Below, piece by piece: positions 34,975 to 46,977 of a stretch of 64,000 nt of DNA. Made by a program: the position numbers and the translations under genes. The notes beneath the pieces were generated by a model. That model saw nothing but the letters and a program-made list of their open reading frames with translations, ran no database searches and was not told the origin of the DNA. Source of the DNA: Anastrepha obliqua (Eukaryota; Arthropoda; Insecta; Diptera; Tephritidae); NCBI RefSeq assembly GCF_027943255.1, contig NC_072893.1:133857784-133921783 (forward strand), written 5' to 3'. Positions within the stretch are counted from its first letter, which is position 1; the number at the start of each line of letters is the position of its first letter.

Positions 34975-37900
34975 CATAAGCCACTGATAATGGTGGAATG
35001 GCAGGAAACTGAGATCGACATTTGAGTAAAGCATAAGAAGCACAAACAAACACAACGCACTGGAGCACAGGTATTACTTGGAACGCGATTACCACTGGCG
35101 ACCGGCAACTGGCAAACGCTGTTGTAACAAATTTGCAAGATACGAGTACATAAAAATATGTAGGTACGAGAACATAGTAAACTGCACAGAAAGCGAATGG
35201 AGAAGTGAATATCAATGAAGCAAAGATTCTGACAGTACTTAAGAAAACATGAAGGGAAAAAAATGTTAGGCAGCAATAGGAAATATATGATCTTAGATGT
35301 CGCTAGGAATTAATAATTGATATGCATAAGTAGTGATATATATGAATATATGTTTGTATGTATTAGTCGGTAAATACCTTGCAACACGGGGAAGAGAGTA
35401 TCTTAAATCCAACACATTTCCACACTAACTTTGAAATGACCATCAAAGCTGCTTACACACGAGTATGTATGTAGATGCAGGGCTAAAAGCTAACGAGATT
35501 AAATCGTAAATTTATGCGTTGCGGTAGAGATAAACAAAGAAAATCACTAACAAATTAATCAACTGAATCTACAGGCCACACATAAATATTTGTTTTAACC
35601 AATTCCACACATATTTTTAATAGATTACTGTAAAATGCAGACTCATTAACGACAAACTGTTACCACGCATTTATATCTTAGTCACTTTACACAACATTCC
35701 CTGCTGGAAGGACGACAAGTTCCAAGCCATAACTAATGCACGGTCATGCTCTTTATCACATAAAAAGTGGTATTGTCCCTCCGCTGCATGATTATTTCAT
35801 TGACCACGAAATGGCAAAAACAAACTGAGATCGGATTTTTTTCCCACTCAGTATAGGTTTTTGCTGCGAGCCTAACACTTCGTCGCACTTGCAGCAGTCA
35901 CGCACACCCCTATGTACTCACATAATTAATCACATCTGTACACAAGTGGGGAATAATGATATTAAAACACTTGTCTTAACATTAGCGTATATGGTAAGCT
36001 ATTGTACTCGTAGTATAGGATACAGCCGTAAGGCTTTAGATATAGAACCGTAATAGCTACATACACACACAAATTGATTTTGGTATAATACTTTTGAATA
36101 TGAAAAGATATACATTAAATACACACATGCATACATATATATGCATGTTTGTGTATTATTACAATGTACAGTCGGGGGCTAGAGCTCAAACTGAATCGAA
36201 ATCAAAATCGAAACCGAAATCGGAACGAAAATGAAATTGTATCTGCTTAAATGAAATTTAGAAGGCGTAAGTTTCGCCTAGTTGTTATTTAGTTAATATT
36301 TTAAAGTCGCTAGTTATATATGGTTGAATATTTAAATTAAATTATTTGCACTTACATAGATAAAGAAGAATGGAATGGTCCTACAAGTCCCCGATTACAA
36401 AGTGCATATACCACAAATAAGTAAAATGCAATAAAATTGAAATTGAACTCATTCAACCCATAGATGTATGTATGTACGAATATGAAATGTTAATTGTTGT
36501 GATGCACTTGAATTTCATCATGATTTTATTAAGCAAAAGTTGAGATTTTAAATATGAATACATACCATATATATATACCTAAGTATTTTGTTTTTGTTAA
36601 ATGTTCGTATATAATAAATGTTTGCGTATATGTTTGTGAGCTTTGGTAAGCCGATAGTCAAGCTACAGACACACGAATCACCTATTCCTATAGAATTGAA
36701 AAATATTTATGTAAGTGTACGTATGTATACTAGGCAAACAAACGAATTAAATCAAATCCGTAATTGTATTGTGAAAGTATTTATGTATTAGCATAGAGAA
36801 GGTATACTGAGAAAGAGCTGAAGGGAAGAAAAGGTAAAGAAATTAAATAAAGCTGCTTGAACCAATGCTCAAGACACCGGGGCATACACATAGCACTTGA
36901 CACGCCTGGAAAGTGAAGAAATTCACAAAGCGCTTCAAGTGTACTTATGAGTGTGCAGCTCAAATATGTTCAGACAATGTCCCTATAAGTTAACCAGAAA
37001 TAATAAACTAAACACTAAACTAAACGAAAACTTATCACATTAAAGCAAAAGTCACGCCAGTTATAGATGTACTTATGTTACTTGATACATTTTTTGTTCA
37101 ATTGGCAAGGAAAGTGAGACTGATAGTTTTATGTATATTAAACACATTCAAATAAACCAATGAAAAAATATTCACATTTTTAGAGTTCTTATGAATGCAG
37201 ATATAAAATATGATTCAAATTTTGAATTTTAACTAAAATAAATTACAAGAATAACTGAGGCGGCAATGATCCCATTAAGAACTCAAAGCACAATGTGCTG
37301 AAAAGAAAATGGTTGAATGTTGCGCTTAAAGCGCGGAAACATCACACTTAAATACTTTTAATCGGATTCAATCGGGTTTCTAGTTTATCCTCCGTCTTTC
37401 TCAGCCATTTAAACAAAGCATTGCCGCCGCTAATCACATAATCGTGGAATCAAGGCATAACTAATATGATTAAATCGATAGCTAATTAAATAAACGATAA
37501 ATAAAATATTAACCCTACCAAATACACACCATTCCATTCAGCAGTCTCTACGTCATTAAATCTCCAGAATTAATTATAAAAAACACACACAAGCAAACGC
37601 ATACTCACTTATGTATAGATATAATGAAACTTCTTGTTTTTAATCACACCGAATATTCGAGCTACCGCAGTATGTTCGAACGGATGGAGTAATAAACTTA
37701 TTGTAATTATTTCACCCAATAATTGTGAAGAAGTGGGCTTTCAGATTCAGGTGCAAGCAAAACTTGATAAAACGTCTCATATACATATGTATGTATAAGT
37801 ACATATGTATGTAGGGTATAATTTAACGTTGTGTGCCACGAATATTCAGTGTGGTTATTTAGTAAGACTTAAGATATCCCAAAAGTATGTATGTATGTGC

Positions 37901-40612
37901 CTAATTGGCGTACACAAATTTATGTATGTATTTGGCTAAGAGCACTAAACATATGTGAAATTAACTAAATGATGCAAGTACTTAACATTTTTCTTCATAA
38001 TAAATTAAATGAATGAAATCGTACCCATAGTGAAACATTATTTGGAAAGGTTTAGTGCATTTCGAATCATATTCTCGCGCCGTTGAGAATATATTGGCTG
38101 ACACGGCTAATTTTTCCACCAGCTGCTTCCAGCTCATGCCATGTTTTTGTTTTTGGTTTTGATTTTTTCTTTCCTTGATGCTTACAGAACCTGACAATTT
38201 TCCCGCTTTGATTGTTTGGTCAGTCACCGCAGAAACGGAGATCATTGTTTGTGACAGAAGATAAATTAGGCCACCAATTATACTTTGTCTCGTACTGGCG
38301 CTGGCTCAAGCCCCTTTCCAATAAATTTCATAACAATTGCGCAATTTTTCAAAAAACAAACACCAAACAACATACACAATAACACGATTGGAAAGAAGGA
38401 GGGCTGAGAAGGAAAAAAGGTGAAGTAATGTGCAAAAGAATTCTGCAATGTTTACACAAAGAAATGCAAGGATTGGTAGGAAAGGAAAGGTGACAACCAT
38501 AGGGAAGGGAAAACACATCATATACTAATACAATCACAGGCAAATAGCAATGGTTAGAATGTGAAAGTGAGAAAAGAAAGCCAACGAATACACTGGCGAG
38601 GAGTCCCATGTCAGTGAAATAGAATGTAATGAATTGTGAGTGTAGATTGAGCAGATGTTTTTGTTAATATTAGACAACTGTTTCGTTAATTCAAATGCAC
38701 CCAGTAAATGTGTGTGTAAGTAAATTCTCCAGCTCAAAATTCTAGCACTGCAACAGATTATTTGCCTTCGAGGTAAATAAAGTAACCGTTATGCCCGTAG
38801 TTGTACTTGTACATATATGTGTGCCGATTAGATTTGGGAGTTAAGCAATTCGAAAAAGATTTTTTTGCACATTTGTAAGTAAACTCTTGGGAGATGTTAG
38901 CAAAATTCAATTTTGATACCTTCCAGGCGCATACTGTGATTTCCGAAAATGTTTTCAACAGAGGAAAATAAGCTTGATTAAAAGCTTAAGACATATCTTG
39001 CTTAAAAAAATGCATACCGTAAGTGAATACATAATTCAAAGACAATCTTTTACTTTCATATTAAAAGGTTTGTGTCGGCAATAAACTGCTGTTCACGTTA
39101 CTCTCATAACTGAGCAGCTCAACAATTGCAACTCTCCAACATCCAACCCTTGATGCAACAAACTCGTACAAAGTGTTCTTAAACATATGAACATATGTAT
39201 AGTTGATTAGCGGAGACTTTTATACTCTCTTCACTTGGCCTTTGTATAATGAGAAGTGTCTAAAAAAAGTGGTGGCTTAGTGACTGAAGAGATTAGAATA
39301 CGAGCTGTGCCGTAATTAGGCAGTCATACCAGCTGGTATTCGAGTTTTGTACACAGTGTTGATCGAACGTGTTTTTCCTCAAAGTAAAAATGTAAGAATG
39401 GTATTTTACGTGATTTTAAATTAAAAAAAAAAAGATATGAGCATAAAAATCCGTGCTAAAGCAGAAAGTGATCAGATCCATTAGAAGTTATTATTTTCAT
39501 TGAAGTGTCTAATAAAGGTAAACTAACGTAGTGGAAAATGTATTCTAAAACAAGTGAGAACTTTAAGCTGCATAATAATTAAATTATTGCCGCAATCAGC
39601 AACGATCCTGTGTAGCAAAATCATGTCCAAGCACTTAACATGTTTTAATTACATCCGAATTGTTTAAATACCACAAAGTGCTCTTAAAATCTGTGAAATT
39701 TGCCAATAAAGGTTTTTTTGTGATCGATCAACGCATAACCAATTCATGCGGCCAAACTGCAAATGCGCATGCGCAACCACTCGTATCGAACAACCACTTG
39801 CTAGTGCAACGATATTCACCCAACTTCTACATCGAGCACCACTTAATACCACTCTAAGCGTAAATGGAACAAAACGACCAAACATTGCCTGTATTTTGAA
39901 GGATGAAAGGCCTAGCAGCCTCATTTTTAGCCCCGGAGCAAGAGAGTTGAGCACAACAAAATAAAATAAATAAAAGGACAAAAAAATAAATAAGTTGAGG
40001 AATTAAATTTGCAAACGCACAGTCCGAATACAGCACGTTTTTTTTTCTATTAATATTCCTGTTTTTTCGAACATTACCGGTTTCTGGTGCTTGCAAGTTA
40101 TGCTGTCTTATGGAGCTGAATATAAGCAGGAATCTGCCAACGGCAGCGACACATTCTCAAATTTCGCGAATACCAATGCATGCGCCAGCAGACAGCTTGC
40201 TTGCGAAATGCGCCAAATTCAATCATTCGTGAACCTGATATGCATTGCCTTTATTTTAGCACAGCACTTATTCAATTCAGAATTCGCTTTCATTGCGCAG
40301 CTGGAATTCCGGCTGGCTGATTTGTCTACTGACCCTTGATTTGCCATACTGCGAGCGCTTTGAATAGCAGTGAGGTTAGCACAAAAGATTTTTAAATTAC
40401 CACAGGCATACGGTAAATTAAACTGAAGAAGGCTAATGCGACTGGGGTCATATAGCTCTAGACTCATTCAAAACGAACTGCTGAGTAGAGCAAACAAATG
40501 TTATTAGTTTAATACAGAATTAATTTCTTTTATTATTTAAACAAATTCGGTACATTCGTTATTTATTATATTTTACATTACTTACAGTTGCCTGCCTTAA
40601 CCTCATTCCACC
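34975..40612 (+). other. 3' UTR of the p140Cap-like gene and intergenic spacer
   Basis: The stop at 34972-34974 is followed by long AT-rich sequence with several AATAAA words (for example near 36428, 36846 and 37001), so the 3' UTR could extend 1.5-2 kb. 36190-36235 is an imperfect run of AAATCG-like hexamers. Between about 37500 and 40600, short frames on both strands (37982-38245 minus, 40091-40339 plus) lack supporting features. Confidence 0.5.
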
Positions 40613-41929
40613 ATGCTTAAGTGGGCGTTAAATACGCCCCGACTCTCATATCTAACAGAGACTGACTCCAAAGCGAACTCGATCGAATTTAAGTCCAACA
40701 CTAAAAATAAAATTCGTACACCCTCTGCCAGGCGGCAAAGACTCAAGCGAAAATCTTCAGATTTCTGTCCTTCACACCGCTTACAGAATTGGTTGGAAAA
40801 GGAAAATCAACTTGAAGAACGAAGTCAAGTAACATCCACGCCACTTCACTCAACCTCAAGGTCACATGGCAGGAGATGTCCAATACGTCGGTTAAACAGC
40901 CTAAAAGATTTAAGCAACATTACTCCATATGAAGGCAACAACCCCAGCATTATACCAAAACCAATTTCCTTAGAGTTCAATACACCGACTTTAAGTCTGA
41001 CCAGCTGCGGAATAACACGTAAAAATCCCTCGAACTATGCTGCCACACTACCTACCCTCGAAGTAGAATACTCGCCGTGCGGCTTCGTGCCTGGCCCAAT
41101 ACTAGCATTACGTGGCTTGGGAATTGCCGACACATATTTTGACAAGCCACGGTATTTGTCACCCGATGAACAAAACCAAACTCTGATACAACCCCAACCA
41201 ACTATCAGTACCACAAATTCCACTTTTCAAAGTCAGCGAAATACGTGCGATGATACGGTTTCGTTGAGCTCTTCAAAGATGGGCGATCAGACGCTGGAAC
41301 GCATGATAGACGCGATTTTGGAAAGCACACGAAAGGAAAAGAAGTCCATTAAATTCGCAAAACCATCGCATCATCATCAACGCACCGTTATGTCCCCTAC
41401 ATATACACCAGCCGAAGATCCCGCAAATGACTTAAGCGAGTTTTGGAGTGAGAATCAAAATAAAACACCATTGACACAACCGAGGCGCAAAAGGAGGCGA
41501 TCGCTGCCTGTTAAAATGGCAATGACCCAGCTATTTAGTGAGCGAGAGGTGCGGTCGCCACTGGGAGCAGGGCATCGCATGCGAAGACTACAAGATAGTA
41601 ATTTTTTCCCCTTACGACGACAACGTGTAGTGCGTCGGAAAAGAAACACATCTAAGTCCAATGGAAAAACTACAAAACTCTCTCCTCATGAAATCGTTGA
41701 GGCAACAGAAGTAAAAGTTTCGCCGGAACTCGCAGTGCTTGATTCCAAAACGATAGAAAATTCGAGTCCTGACAGTGGGCACAACTCTTGCAGCGAACTG
41801 GATGAGAACACTCTCGAAGATGACTGTTTGACAGTAAGAGGCTCACTAGAAAATACCGGCTTCCGTGCGCTCGACGCTACTAAACGACGTCTCAGCTTTT
41901 CAACCAAAACAATGTCAGCCAGCCAATAA
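40613..41929 (+). CDS. intronless basic, Ser/Thr-rich protein of unknown function
   Basis: A 438-codon open frame with a good start context (CCACCATG) and an AATAAA 130 bases after the stop. No signal peptide or membrane segment. Basic clusters (RRQRLKRK, RRKRRRSLPVK, RRQRVVRRKRN) look like nuclear localisation signals. Between them are TP/SP sites and a short predicted helix DQTLERMIDAILESTRKEKK. The C-terminus is acidic and Ser-rich, then TKRRLSFSTK. I do not recognise the family; a nuclear or cell-cycle-regulated phosphoprotein is a guess from composition (Tantalus-like proteins were considered without a clear match). Codon use and lack of stops over 1.3 kb support a real gene; no splice sites are needed. 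Confidence 0.75.
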   Translation: MLKWALNTPRLSYLTETDSKANSIEFKSNTKNKIRTPSARRQRLKRKSSDFCPSHRLQNWLEKENQLEERSQVTSTPLHSTSRSHGRRCPIRRLNSLKDLSNITPYEGNNPSIIPKPISLEFNTPTLSLTSCGITRKNPSNYAATLPTLEVEYSPCGFVPGPILALRGLGIADTYFDKPRYLSPDEQNQTLIQPQPTISTTNSTFQSQRNTCDDTVSLSSSKMGDQTLERMIDAILESTRKEKKSIKFAKPSHHHQRTVMSPTYTPAEDPANDLSEFWSENQNKTPLTQPRRKRRRSLPVKMAMTQLFSEREVRSPLGAGHRMRRLQDSNFFPLRRQRVVRRKRNTSKSNGKTTKLSPHEIVEATEVKVSPELAVLDSKTIENSSPDSGHNSCSELDENTLEDDCLTVRGSLENTGFRALDATKRRLSFSTKTMSASQ

Positions 41930-44029
41930 AGCGCAAAGTTCGATGCACATAAACGCTTACTAAATTGTGTGCATTTATATATGTTAATTACTTATATATC
42001 TATTTAACTGTGTTGCCTGTTTTCTTTTAAAATCAAACATCATGTTTTCTCATTATCAAATAAAGTAGTAAAACTTATAACTTTTCCTATAGCAAATGTC
42101 GTTTTAATTCACATAACCTAATGTTTGTACTATGCATATACATTGCGAGATGTGGTGCTAACGAAGAAGCAAGTAAGTTTAGAATTCATGCTCTGACTGC
42201 ATTATACTACTTTTTAAAAATAATTTATTCAAATTCTTCACCATTTTACAATTTATGCCGACTCGACCAATTTTCATTGCTGCAACTTTAAAACACTTTT
42301 TGCGGGGTAGTTCGTACTGCAAACATACGTATTAGTATACTAATAGTAGGTAGTGTACAAATGATCACAAACCGTGACTAAGATATGCGTAAAAGCAGCG
42401 GAAGGGCCTCATGTGAAATTGGACCCCGGGTGGTGTCATATGAAAATTACTCGCAACAGCAAGTACTCGTACACCGACTCTGGTGATCAAGTAGAAGTAA
42501 GTACAATAACAAAAAACTCAATGGCGAGAGTATCTAAGGATCTGGGAAATCAACTGGCAGCATGTGAATTTTGCGAGAACAGAATGAGCAACTAACAGCT
42601 GCCGTTTGAATTAGAATTGCTGCACTTTACAGGCATATGTATCTGCTTTGAATGGTTATACCGACATACATATATAACAACACATGTTTCACATTATGTA
42701 TAAGTATAACTACCAAGCATATAATAAAAAAATCAATTTCAATTTTAGTTTAGTATCGGATACTAGTAGTACAATGCGTTGTGTTGTCTGCAATTTGAGG
42801 AAATTATTTTGTAATATATCTTTGAAAATGCGAGTAAAATTGAATATCTCAAAAAAGATAATACGCCTATCTCATATATGAGTGTTTGACTAAATGCATT
42901 TTTTACTTACCTAACCGTTAATACATACATTTGCACTTCCAATATGAATCGTTTTATTTCCCTTGTTCGGAGTTCCAATTGCCTGTTGCAGCTGCTCTGA
43001 TTTAACTAAGAAAATGTGACATAATTTCAACGAAGTTAAACAATTCGCTTGTAGAACGGAAAAGATCTCTTGCATGAGTATGCAGACGTATAAGGATATA
43101 CCTATACAAAGGACACAGATACTCGCACACGACATCAATGGATGAATAGCATTGCGTCAATCTGAATCACGAAAATACAAATTGACATACCTATGAACGC
43201 CGACAACACAAACGAGGAAAAATAGTCCACGTAAATAACACTCGTACTATTCGCAGACACACGGACATGTATGCGTGTGTGCTTGTACATGCAGTTCACT
43301 GCTCACGTATTTTTGCGCCAAAATTGCCAAGATGGTAATTTAGCGACATATGCCACATACGGAAACGACAAAGCACATCTGCCGCCAAGAGTAGCACGAG
43401 TCAAATACCAGCAGCGCCAGCGGCCGAACAAAGGCAAATAGCTACCGAGGCGGGTGGTTTGCGTTAGTACTGGTGGTACAAATTGCATTACGACGAGGAC
43501 CATTACTTTCTGCGAGAACTTTTATGGTGGGCGAAGTGCTTGAAATGCACTTAGGGTTAACAGTAAAAGCGAGCAATGTCGCCATCAGCATTTAACCATG
43601 GGCCTGCATAAATATGTACATTTGTTTCAAGTGTTTCATCTCTGCTCTTTATTAAACTGTTGTTTTCCTGCACTTCAGTTAGCTCTTTGAGTGGAAAATT
43701 TCATTTTGTGCTATTAAAAATTTGCAGCGCCCAGAACTATACTCTATATACTATATATTAAACAAAGGCGTGCACATTTGTATTTAAACGAATGAATGTC
43801 GCAAATCCAATTATTCATTTGAAATTTTGCCTGCTTCTGGCTAGTTTTACTTGTTCAGATGCATCCTCTGGCATTAGAAAAAGGATTATCTATACATTTG
43901 CTCTCGATCAATCAGTAATCAGAGCACAATTGACATATCCCCATATGCTCTCAAGCGTCTACAGCATCCGTGACAATTTCGTCGCACATTTAATTGATGC
44001 CTATAAAAGGTGTGTGTATATATGTTAAT
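41930..44029. other. intergenic
   Basis: The 3' UTR of the preceding gene ends near its AATAAA at 42059-42064. Beyond that, a 222-bp frame at 42374-42595 contains a GT donor (AGAA|GTAAGT) but no partner exon was found. Otherwise simple AT-rich sequence. Confidence 0.45.
42059..42064 (+). terminator. poly(A) signal
   Basis: AATAAA about 130 bases past the stop of the intronless gene, the first such signal downstream. Confidence 0.6.
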
Positions 44030-44263
44030 ACAAGGTGTCGCAAAATGAATCACGCTGCCGCAAGATTTATAATTTGTGCGAATGTACGCCGTTCGTCAAG
44101 CATATTTGACACTTGTGACCTGGACAACTGCAGTATACAAAAATACAAGCAATGGAGCTTGTAAAAGTAAAAATAAAGATTTCCAACACTCAAAATATTT
44201 TTTTTGTGTTTAGTAAAAGAGTTATTAAAAACAAAATTGGATGATTAATTTGTGCCACCTTGT
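44030..44263. mobile_element. small MITE with imperfect terminal inverted repeats
   Basis: The left end ACAAGGTGTCGCAAAATGAA and the right end (reverse complement ACAAGGTGGCACAAATTAA) match at most positions over about 22 bases. The 234-bp interior has no ORF. I could not define a target duplication, so the superfamily is open. Confidence 0.5.
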
Positions 44264-44955
44264 TTGTGTGTAGGTAAGTAAAACGATATGGGAAGCACTT
44301 AACGCGAATTAATAGTTCCTTTTCCGCCGTAGTTGTCATTTTTCACAGACACTTTGTGCACACACACATGCACGCGAGTGCCTGTGCTAGTAAATATACG
44401 ACCTCACAGACGTTGATTAATCGCAGTAAAATTGTTACATTCTTCAGCATATCCGGCAGCATCTTCTTTTGACAAGGCATGACAAAAATAAAAAAAATTT
44501 GTAAGTGGCACAGAAAAGTGATGAATTCCTGCAATATCCTAAAACGTTTTGTTCTTGAATTTTTTCTATAATAACATTGTACCTCTTGTGTCCTTGCTTC
44601 CGTTTCTGAGTTTTTCCGTGCTCCTTTGCACTTCTTTGTACTTCTATCTATTCTTACTTCACATTCATTGATGTCGACTTATCTTTGTTGCCCTTTTGAG
44701 CTATTGCTCCATAGTTTCGGCTTATCCTTTCCTTGATATGCTTGCTGTTGTGTAATTTGGTAGCGCTATTCAGAGCGCCTTAATGTGTTTTATAATGAAT
44801 TATAACGGTATTTGGAGCAAATGTTGGATAAAATTGAGCATTGTTCCGCATTAGCATTGCCATGATAAGTCGTTTTCCGTAAAAGTTCATAGCTTGCATG
44901 CATTGGCATTGGTGTGTAATCCATGCGCATTAGAGAACCTTAAACAATTTTTACA

Positions 44956-46490
44956 GATGCTTTCCATTTCAATTCAACCGGGCTACTCGGGTCATGTTCT
45001 TCGATTTCGATGTAACTTAAATATGTTGCTCTCTGGTCAAAATAATGAGACACGTATTTTTTTGTTCGCCCGAAAAAAATTTTTTTCAAGAGTTATCGGC
45101 AATTTTGTTTTTTGCCTCAAACTCGATTTTTTTTAATTATATAAGAAAAAAATTTTTTGAAATGCCCATAACTTAGTCAAAAATGAACCGATTTTAATAA
45201 TTCTGGGTTCAAAATGATCGTAATTACTTACACAAGCGACTTCATGTAGAAACAATTGCAAAAAAGTAGTTGAAAATTTTTTATTTAGTAAAAAAGAAAA
45301 AAAATTTAAATTTTTTCGAAATTCAATATTTCAAAAAGTGTATTTTTTTTTTTTATAACTTTTTCCAAATCAAAAGGACATCTCAAACTTTAATTGAGCT
45401 GAATGCCTAGTAGCTAAAATGCGTTGTTTTTGAGTAATGAATTTTTGAGTAAACACCCTGTTTCGCACTTTTTGTTTTTTGCAAAATAAAAAATTTTCAA
45501 CTACTTTTTTGCAACTATTTCTACATGAAATCGCTCGTGTAAGTAATAACGATCATTTTGAACCCAAAACTATTAAAATCGGTTCATTTTTGACTAAGTT
45601 ATGAGCAATTAAAAAAAATTTTCTTATATAGATTATTTCCATTTCAATTCAAAAGGGCTATTCGGGACATGTTCTTCGATTTCGATGTAACTTAAATATG
45701 TTGCTCTCTGGTCAAAATAATGAGACACGTACTTTTTTGTTCGCCCGAAAAAATTTTTTTTCAAGAGTTATCGGCAATTTTGTTTTTCGCCTCAAACTCG
45801 ATTTTTTTTAATTATATAAGAAATTTTTTTTTTAAATGCCCATAACTTAGTCAAAAATGAACCGATTTTAATAATTCTGGGTTCAAAATGATCGTAATTA
45901 CTTACACAAGCGACTTCATGTAGAAACAATTGCAAAAAAGTAGTTGAAAATTTTTTATTTTGCAAAAAACAAAAAGTGCGAAACAGGGTGTTTACTCAAA
46001 AATTCATTACTCAAAAACAACGCATTTTAGCTACTAGGCATGCAGCTCAATTAAAGTTTGAGATGTTTTTTTGATTTGGAAAAAGTTATAAAAGAAAAAA
46101 AAATGCCCTTTTTGAAATATTGAATTTTGAAAAAATTTAAATTTTTTTTCTTTTTTACTAAATAAAAAATTTTCAACTACTTTTTTGCAATTGTTTCTAC
46201 ATGAAGTCGCTTGTGTAAGTAATTACGATCATTTTGAATCCAGAATTATTAAAATCGGTTCATTTTTGACTAAGTTATGGGCATTTCAAAAAATTTTTTT
46301 CTTATATAATTAAAAAAAATCGAGTTTGAGGCAAAAAACAAAATTGCCGATAACTCTTGAAAAAAATTTTTTTCGGGCGAACAAAAAAATACGTGTCTCA
46401 TTATTTTGACCAGAGAGCAACATATTTAAGTTACATCGAAATCGAAGAACATGACCCGAGTAGCCCGGTTGAATTGAAATGGAAAGCATC
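44956..46490. repeat. giant foldback palindrome (1.5 kb, nested)
   Basis: Bases 44956 onward (GATGCTTTCCATTTC) reappear inverted up to 46490. The two ~680-bp arms mirror each other around about 45723 with few mismatches. Each arm is itself palindromic: an ~150-bp block near 45150-45290 recurs inverted near 45480-45630. The ~180-bp centre (about 45634-45812) is a direct copy of the left terminal segment. No ORF of interest and no clear target duplication. It resembles a Foldback-type or long-TIR non-autonomous element. Confidence 0.85.
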
Positions 46491-46710
46491 TACAAAAATC
46501 ACTTTCTGTAAATAGCGCAATTTTGTTAATTTAATATGCAAATTATTATATGCCTTCAATCTTGTGTCGCCATGTGGGTCAGTGCAAGCAGTCATTTCCA
46601 GCCCCCGGATTTACATTCGGTAGGTAAAGATTCCTCGCGCTTGCAAGTTGTCTGCCTTTCATTAATTTTCCTCCGCATGTGTTTGCCGTTGTTGAATTAC
46701 TGTTTTTGAT

Positions 46711-46977
46711 TTAATCAATTTCAGTGTTACGAAAGATGCCGATCTTACTCAGTTTGGCCCAACGAACGGACATGGGACAGACATGTCCGCAGTACTCTTC
46801 GTTCATACCGCTTGCACCACTGCTTGCCTCAAAATGTCCTGAAAAAGGGTTAAATGTAAATTACGCACATAAACATAAAAAAATATGAAAACAAATGCAG
46901 ATGCTTCGACCCTTCGTCATAGTTTTCTTACCATTAGAAGAGTCCCACATGGGACGAATCACATACTTGCGCCTCAT
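46711..46977 (-). CDS. candidate 57-residue protein, two exons, unknown function
   Basis: Minus strand: exon 46977-46932 (MRRKYVIRPMWDSSN) and exon 46838-46711 join in phase across a 93-bp GT-AG intron (AATG|GTAAG ... TTTTTCAG|GACAT) to a stop at 46711-46713. The product has Cys-His spacing EEYCGHVCPM near the middle. The codon choice looks coding-like compared with the surroundings. The family is unknown, and the 5' end could extend through a further exon. It could equally be the last exons of a longer gene. Confidence 0.35.

Noticed and set aside
33990..35276. Minus-strand frames of 189-190 codons
   Set aside because: They are antisense shadows of the Gly/Ser/Pro-rich last exon of the p140Cap-like gene and its 3' UTR.
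37982..38245. 87-codon minus-strand frame beginning MISVSAVTDQTIK
   Set aside because: No domain or splice partner; likely chance in the intergenic spacer.
42374..42595. 73-codon frame with a GTAAGT donor
   Set aside because: No partner exon or homology could be seen, so a single donor match is insufficient.
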